DNA of 64,000 nucleotides from Haematobia irritans. Lineage: Eukaryota; Arthropoda; Insecta; Diptera; Muscidae. The notes beneath the pieces are model-generated. The model was not told the DNA's origin, did no database searches, and saw only the letters and a program-made list of their open reading frames with translations. Shown in pieces: positions 58,680 through 64,000 of this stretch (position 1 is the stretch's first letter; every line of letters starts with the position of its first letter). The stretch spans positions 150,039,526 through 150,103,525 of the forward strand of contig NC_134397.1 of NCBI RefSeq assembly GCF_050003625.1, given 5' to 3'. Both the position numbers and the translations under genes were made by a program.

Positions 58680-60315
58680 ATACCCACCACCATAGGATGG
58701 GGGGTATATTAACTTTGTCATTCCGTTTGTAACACATCGAAATATTGCTCTAAGACCCCATAAAGTATATATATTCTGGGTCGTGGTGAAATTCTGAGTC
58801 GATCTGAGCATGTCCGTCCGTCCGTCCGTCCGTCTGTTGAAATCACGCTAACTTCCGAACGAAACAAGCTATCGACTTGAAACTTGGCACAAGTAGTTGT
58901 TATTGATGTAGGTCGGATGGTATTGCAAATGGGCCATATCGGTCCACTTTTACGTATAGCCCCCATATAAACGGACCCCAAAATTTGGCTTGCGAGGCCT
59001 CTAAGAGAAGCAAATTTCATCCGATCCGGCTGAAATTTGGTACATGATGTTAGTATATGGTCTCTAACAACCATGCAAAAATTGGTCCACATCGGTCCAT
59101 AATTATATATAGCCCCCATATAAACCGATCCCCCGATTTGGTTTGCGAGGCCTCTAAGAGAAGCAAATTTCATCTGATCCGGCTGAAATTTGGTACATGG
59201 TGTTAGTATATGGTCTCTAACAACCATGCAAAAATTGGTCGACATCGGTCCATAATTATATATAGCCCCCATATAAACCGATCCCCCGATTTGGCTTGCG
59301 AGGCCTCTAAGAGAAGCAAATTTCATCCGATCCGGCTGAAATTTTGTACGTGATGTTAGTATATGGTCTATAACAACCATGCAAAAATTGGTCCACATCG
59401 GTTCATAATTATATATAGCCCCCATATAAACCGATCACCAGATTTGATCTCCGGAACCTCTTGGAAGACCAAAATTCATCTGATTCAGTTGAAATTTGGT
59501 ATGTGGTGTTAATATTTGGCATCAAACTCCTATGCAAAAATTGGTCGATATCGGTCCATAATTATATATAGGCCCCACATAAATCGATCACCAGATTTGA
59601 CCTCCAGAGCCCCTTGGAAGAGCAAAATTCTTGCCATTCGGTTGAAATTTGGTACGTGATGTTAGTATATGGTATCCAACAACCATGCAGGAATTGGTTC
59701 CTATCAGTCCATAATTATATATAGCTCCCATATAAACCGATCCCCAGATTTGACCTCCGGTGCATTTTGGAGAAGCAAAATTCATCCGATCTGCTTTAAA
59801 TTTGGTACGTGGTGGTAGTATATGATATTTAACAACCATGCCAAAAGTGGTCCATATCAGTCCATAATCGTACATAGTTCCATATAAACCGATCCCGAGA
59901 TTTGGTTTTGGAACCTCTTGGAGGAGTAAATTTCATCCGAGTGAGTTGAAATTTGGTACATTGTGCTAGTATATGGTCGTTAACAACCATGCCTAACTAG
60001 GTCCATATCGGTCTATAGTTATATATGGCCCTCAGATAAATCGATCCCCAATCACACAAAAATTGGTCCATATCAAGTTCATAATTGTATATAGCCCCCA
60101 TATAAGCGACCCCCATATTTCAATTCTGGCTCTCTACGTACAAAAAGTTCATATCGATTCATAATTATTTGTAGACTTAACTATACATAACTTTTTTGTC
60201 TAATATATACCATGTATGGACTAAATCACAGCCTTTCGTAGAAGTTTCTACGCAATCCATGGTGGTGGGTACATAAGATTCGGCCTGGCCGAACTTGCGG
60301 CCGTATATACTTGTT
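58680..60315 (+). mobile_element. Inner Helentron-like element, complete
   Basis: Best complete copy of the family. 5' hairpin ATACCCACCACCATAGGATGG...GGTAT, conserved block, GTCC repeated four times near 58813, and about eight 153-bp units (starts at 58997, 59150 and 59303 are exactly 153 apart). The 3' hairpin TTCGGCCTGGCCGAA is followed by GTATATACTTGTT. It is inserted in the mariner 3' end between GTTTTT and CTTTGTT, as shown by the uninterrupted mariner at 36001. No target duplication, as expected for Helitron-type insertion. Confidence 0.93.
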
Positions 60316-61695
60316 CTTTGTTGGATCGGGGACTTGTCAGCCAACCTGTTATTAACTTTGTCATTCTGTTTGTAACAAATCGAAATATTGCTCCCAGACC
60401 CCATAAAGTATATATATTCTGGGTCGTGGTGAAATTCTGAGTCGATCTGACCATGTCCATCCGTCCGTCCGTCTGTTGAAATCACGCTAACTTCTGAAAG
60501 AAACAAGCTATCGTCTTGAAACTTGGTACAAGTAGTTGTTATTGATGTAGGTCGGATGGTATTGCAAATGGGCTATATCGGTCGACTTTTACGTATAGCC
60601 CCCATATAAACGTACCCCCAAATTTGGCTTGCAGACACTCTAAGAAAAGCAAATTTCATCCGAGCTGGCTGAAATTTTGTACATGGTGTTAGTATATGGT
60701 CTCTAACAATCATGCAAAAATTGGTCCACATCGATCCATAATTATATATAGCCCCCATATAAACCGATCCCCCCATTTTGCTTTCGGAGCCTCTAAGAGA
60801 AGCAAATTTCATCCGATCCGGCTGAAATTTGGTTCATGGTGTTATGGTGATATGGTCTCTAATGACCATGCAAAAATTGGTCCATATCGGTCCATAATTA
60901 TATATAGCCCCCATATAAACCGATCACCAGATTTGACCTCCGGAGCCCCTTGGAAGAGCAAAATTCATCCGATTCGGTTGAAATATGGTACGTGATGTTA
61001 GTATATGGTATCCAACAACCATGCAGGAATTGGTTCAAATCAGTCAATAATTATATATAGCCCCCATATAAACCGATCCCCAGATTTGACCCCGGGTGCC
61101 TTTCGGAGAAGCAAATTTCATCCGATCCGGTTGAAATTTGGCACGTGGTGGTAGTATATGATATTTAACAACCATGCCATATCAATCCATAATCATATAT
61201 AGCCCCCATATAAACCGATCCCGAGATTTTGTTTTGGAGCTTCTTGGAGGAGCAAGTTTCATCCGAGTCAGTTGAAATTTGGTACATTGTGCTAGTATAT
61301 GGCCATTAACAACCATGCCTAACTAGGTCCATATCGGTCTATAGCTATATATAGCCCTCAGATAAATCGATCCCCAATCACACAAAAATTGGTCCCTATC
61401 AAGTTCATAATTGTATATAGTCCCCATATTTCAATTCTGGCTCTCTACGTAACGTGCAAAAGTCCATATCGATTCGTAATCGTTCGTAGACTTACCTATA
61501 CACACCTTTTTTGTGTAATATATACCACGTATGGACTAACTCACAATTTAGAAAACGATGTTAAGAAGTTTTAAGATACCACAACCCAATTAATTCGATT
61601 GTGGATGACAGTCTTTCGTAAAAGTTTCTACGCAATCCATGCTGGAGGGTACATAAGATTCGGCCTGGTCGAACATACGGCCGTATATACTTGTT

Positions 61696-62051
61696 TTAAT
61701 TGAAGATTTGAGGTGGAAAGATCATACATTTCCAATAGTTTTAAAGGATAATTTTCATCACATTTTCTACTATTGTGATCAAATGCCCATCAATCTTACG
61801 GGTCTTTGATGGAGATTTGCTAGTGCTTGCGAAAGTCGATAAATAATGTCCTGAAAAATCCTTAGATGAAGCGGAACGTCCAGATCCTGCCGTGCTCTTA
61901 TTAAACTACCTTTGAGGAACGCATCGATGACGCATGAAACAGCACTTCCAAAATTTTTATACACATCCGCTAAATTTATTCGTTTTATAAAACTTTTGAA
62001 GGTATTAAATTATCCCGAACATGGAACATTTGGTTTTCGCCAAAAGTTTCT
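61696..62051. other. Short unique segment
   Basis: The minus frame at 61779-61964 contains RARQDLDVPLHLRIFQDIIY. It is not recognised and not called as a gene. It may be an exon or an old element. Confidence 0.35.
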
Positions 62052-62388
62052 TTAGGTGGCAGCCCGATGTATCAGGTTCACTTAGACTATTCAGTCCATT
62101 GTGATACCACATTGGTGAACTTCTCTCTTATCACTGAGTGCTGTCCGATGCCATGTTAAGCTCAAGGACAAGGGACCTCCTTTTTATAGCCGAGTCCGAA
62201 CGGCTTTCCACATTGCAGTGAAACCACTTAGAGAAGCTTTGAAACACTCAGAAATGTCACCAGTATTACTGAGGTGGGATAATCAACCGCTGAAAAACTT
62301 TTTGGTGTTCGATCGATGCAGGAATCGAACCCACGACCTTGTGTATGCAAGGCGAGCATGCTAACCATTGCATCACTGTGGTTCCCGG
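62052..62388 (-). mobile_element. tRNA-derived SINE, full length
   Basis: Minus reading: tRNA-like head with ATGCAATGGTTAGCATGC (box A region) and GGTTCGATTCCTGC (box B), then AACACCAAAAAGTTTTTCAG, the family body, and a short tail ending GGGCTGCCACCTAAA. Not a functional tRNA: the anticodon arm and acceptor stem do not form a proper cloverleaf. No clear target duplication. Confidence 0.88.
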
Positions 62389-63269
62389 ACTAAACCTTTT
62401 TAAATTTTTCTTCGTTCATTTCTGCCATTGGTTTTTCGTTGCTGAATAAAAAAAATATATATTATTTTTCTTGTTTAATAAAAAGTATGAGCTAACTATA
62501 AAATTTTCATTTTTCTTTCAGTGTTTCTATTCATGAGCACAGAATCTATTTCTTACTGCACAACATAGTTTCTATTAAATTATTTATACTGAATGTCCAT
62601 TGAAATTAGTACGACGATTTGTTGTATAAATAAAATTCAAATAAATTTAACACTCAATTAAAGTCCAAAGTCCAAAAGACCATATAAATGAAATTGAGCA
62701 AAGAGCAAAAATTAATTCCTAGGACTAGATTAACAAATGGCATAGTCTTCTCCATCTTGTCATTACCTTTGCGTCCTTTCTATTTAAATATTTGAATGTA
62801 CATAGTTCATTTAATGACTTCTAGTGGCAAATATTGATAGAGTTGGTGTTGATGTTGCAGAAGACCAGTTGGTATATTTTGGCATTCATACAATTCATAC
62901 AAAATCAAGTTAAATGTCATTTCTTAAAATAATCCTGCTTAATTGAGAAAACTTTTATTTTATATATTTATACATACTTGCCAATGGTGTATGCTTAATT
63001 TGAAATTACATAGCCTAAGGCATGGTCTTGGCATGGCATAAGTTCATCATAAATTTATAATTGCATTGAAGAGTAATTAAGAATTATAACAAAAAACTTT
63101 TTCACTTCTGAAAGTACACAATAGAATTCAATTATACGGCACATAGAAAGGCACTAATAGCTATTCAAGAAATCTCATAATAATTTTTGACCAAGGGCAT
63201 CACAAAGAAAAGTGAAATGGTTTTGTTACTTATATTAAGGCCAATAAGCTTTAATTAGAAATGAGTAGG
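62389..63269. other. Unique A/T-rich sequence
   Basis: No supported exon or repeat. Confidence 0.45.
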
Positions 63270-63640
63270 AATAGCAGTTAATGCATGGCCGAACTGGAGG
63301 CGTATTGGCTTCATCATATTCGTAAACATGCATTCTTGCCGTTGTGCCACGTTTGCCATTTTTTTTGAAGCAGTGGTATTTCCGTGCCACTTTTTATTGC
63401 GTCTTTGCATTTTTCTGCCCCTTTTTTCCCCCATATGATTTTCTAAATATGTGATCCATATTCCACGGTACATCAGATTTTGCTCAGCCGAACTGGAGGT
63501 CATATTGACTTCACTATATTCACATTCACTCGTATGTAGTGGTACCGTTTCCACTTTAGTAGCACATTTGCCGCTTTTTAGAAGCAGTGATACTTTTGTG
63601 TCACTTCTTTTGTCAAGTTGTGTCACGTTTTTATTTTTTT
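63270..63640. repeat. Diverged tandem duplication (~205 bp unit)
   Basis: GCCGAACTGGAGG occurs at about 63283 and 63488. Each is followed by ATATTCRTAAAC/ATTCACATTC, CATTTGCCATT/CATTTGCCGCT, GAAGCAGTG and TGCCACTTTTT/TGTCACTTCTT in the same order. The open frames on both strands follow from the repeat. Confidence 0.65.
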
Positions 63641-63931
63641 TTTTTGTAAATTTTTATCCCAAGTCCCGTTATTGCCATAATATGTAATCGAGTGTACACT
63701 TCAGTTACTATAGTTGTTAGCACTTTCCCCTTCTTATACATTATTTTGTATACGGCACTTGACCCGCCTAAAAGTATGCAAAGTAAATGTTAAATAGTAC
63801 GTAGACGTCTCCGGTTCTTGTATATCTACCAAATGTGCTCTTTCCTCTTTTAAACGAAAGAAAATTCATTTGGGTTCCTCTATTTTGAAAAGCAAAACAC
63901 TTCGTATTTTGTTGTCGAGTAGAAATGAACC

Positions 63932-64000
63932 TACACGCAGAGAAGGAATATGATCACCTCAAACATGTTTCAAGAGCAAAATGTTATTTTTGTATGGTGA
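63932..64000. mobile_element. Left end of the palindromic MITE, cut by window edge
   Basis: TACACGCAGAGAAGGAATATG followed by ATCACCTCAAACATGTTTC matches the start of the MITE at 10061-10299. Confidence 0.85.

Larger units (their letters stand above)
57421..60349 (+). mobile_element. Himar1-like mariner (copy 2), carrying an inserted Helentron-like element
   Basis: Inverted ends ACAGGTTGGCTGATAAGTCC (left) and ACAGGTTGGCTGACAAGTCC (right, minus strand), with TA at 57419-57420 and 60350-60351. Without the insertion at 58680-60315 the mariner would be 1293 bp, the full length of the group. Confidence 0.93.
57393..61695 (+). mobile_element. Outer Helentron-like element of a three-level nest
   Basis: The 5' end GTACGCTCCACCATAGGATTG is interrupted at 57421 by a mariner. 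The element continues at 60350 with TTAACTTTGTCATTC, then GTCCGTCCGTCTG, about six 153-bp units, the hairpin TTCGGCCTGGTCGAA and TATACTTGTT at 61695. Removing the mariner with one TA restores GGGGTATATTAAC, exactly the undisturbed sequence of other copies. Confidence 0.92.

Noticed and set aside
62290..62388. A tRNA gene
   Set aside because: Box A and box B are present but the cloverleaf is degenerate and the sequence continues into a repeated SINE body found elsewhere.

Overview
The window looks like intergenic and intronic DNA of a higher fly, most likely a muscid (house, stable or horn fly type). Three things point there: an A+T-rich background, eukaryotic GT/AG exons whose conceptual peptides look like animal proteins, and a repeat load typical of calyptrate flies. 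The last includes two copies of a Himar1-like (irritans subfamily) mariner, many Helentron-type elements with a GTCC microsatellite and internal 153-bp tandem repeats, a tRNA-derived SINE, and very long arrays of a 29-bp minisatellite. The species is not proven by the sequence alone.

Host genes. (1) A minus-strand gene starts at 27550 and runs leftwards through at least five exons (27550-27421, 27339-27251, 24879-24780, 16376-16267, 11653-11550). All junction phases agree, giving about 177 codons. I do not recognise the protein, and the 3' end was not found. (2) A plus-strand terminal exon (43342-43735) encodes the C terminus of a soluble guanylyl cyclase beta subunit, followed by a low-complexity Ser/Thr/Gln/Pro tail. 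Its upstream exons were not found in the window.

Repeats. About a quarter of the window is a 29-bp A/T-rich minisatellite carrying a perfect 12-bp palindrome. All arrays left of about 42.1 kb are in one orientation (890-1528, 2972-5348, 12536-15818, 20068-22870, 29255-29435, 39716-42086). All arrays right of 44.1 kb are in the other (44165-49670, 52640-55612). Embedded in these arrays is a short foldback element. Four of its copies contain a 69-nt sequence with every conserved feature of a type I hammerhead ribozyme (13832-13900 minus, 20293-20361 plus, 21444-21512 plus, 53085-53153 minus). Two of them are in tandem exactly 1151 bp apart. I consider this the most interesting system in the window.

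Transposons. Helentron-like non-autonomous elements occur near 1-801, 6771-10498, 17656-18664, 25668-26361, 28449-30356, 31712-32762, 33651-35243, 35246-38073, 39106-39714, 42100-42890, 50760-51222 and 57393-61695. Several are nested: at 57393-61695 one element contains a mariner, which contains another Helentron-like element; at 35246-38073 one contains a SINE, which contains a mariner. Two DD37E-type Tc1/mariner relatives (7034-8326, 17120-17655), old mariner and Tc1-like remnants (5395-5710, 18730-19210, 25196-25450), several TA-flanked MITEs and nine SINE copies complete the picture. Every transposase seen is broken. The remaining unique stretches show no coding region I can support.
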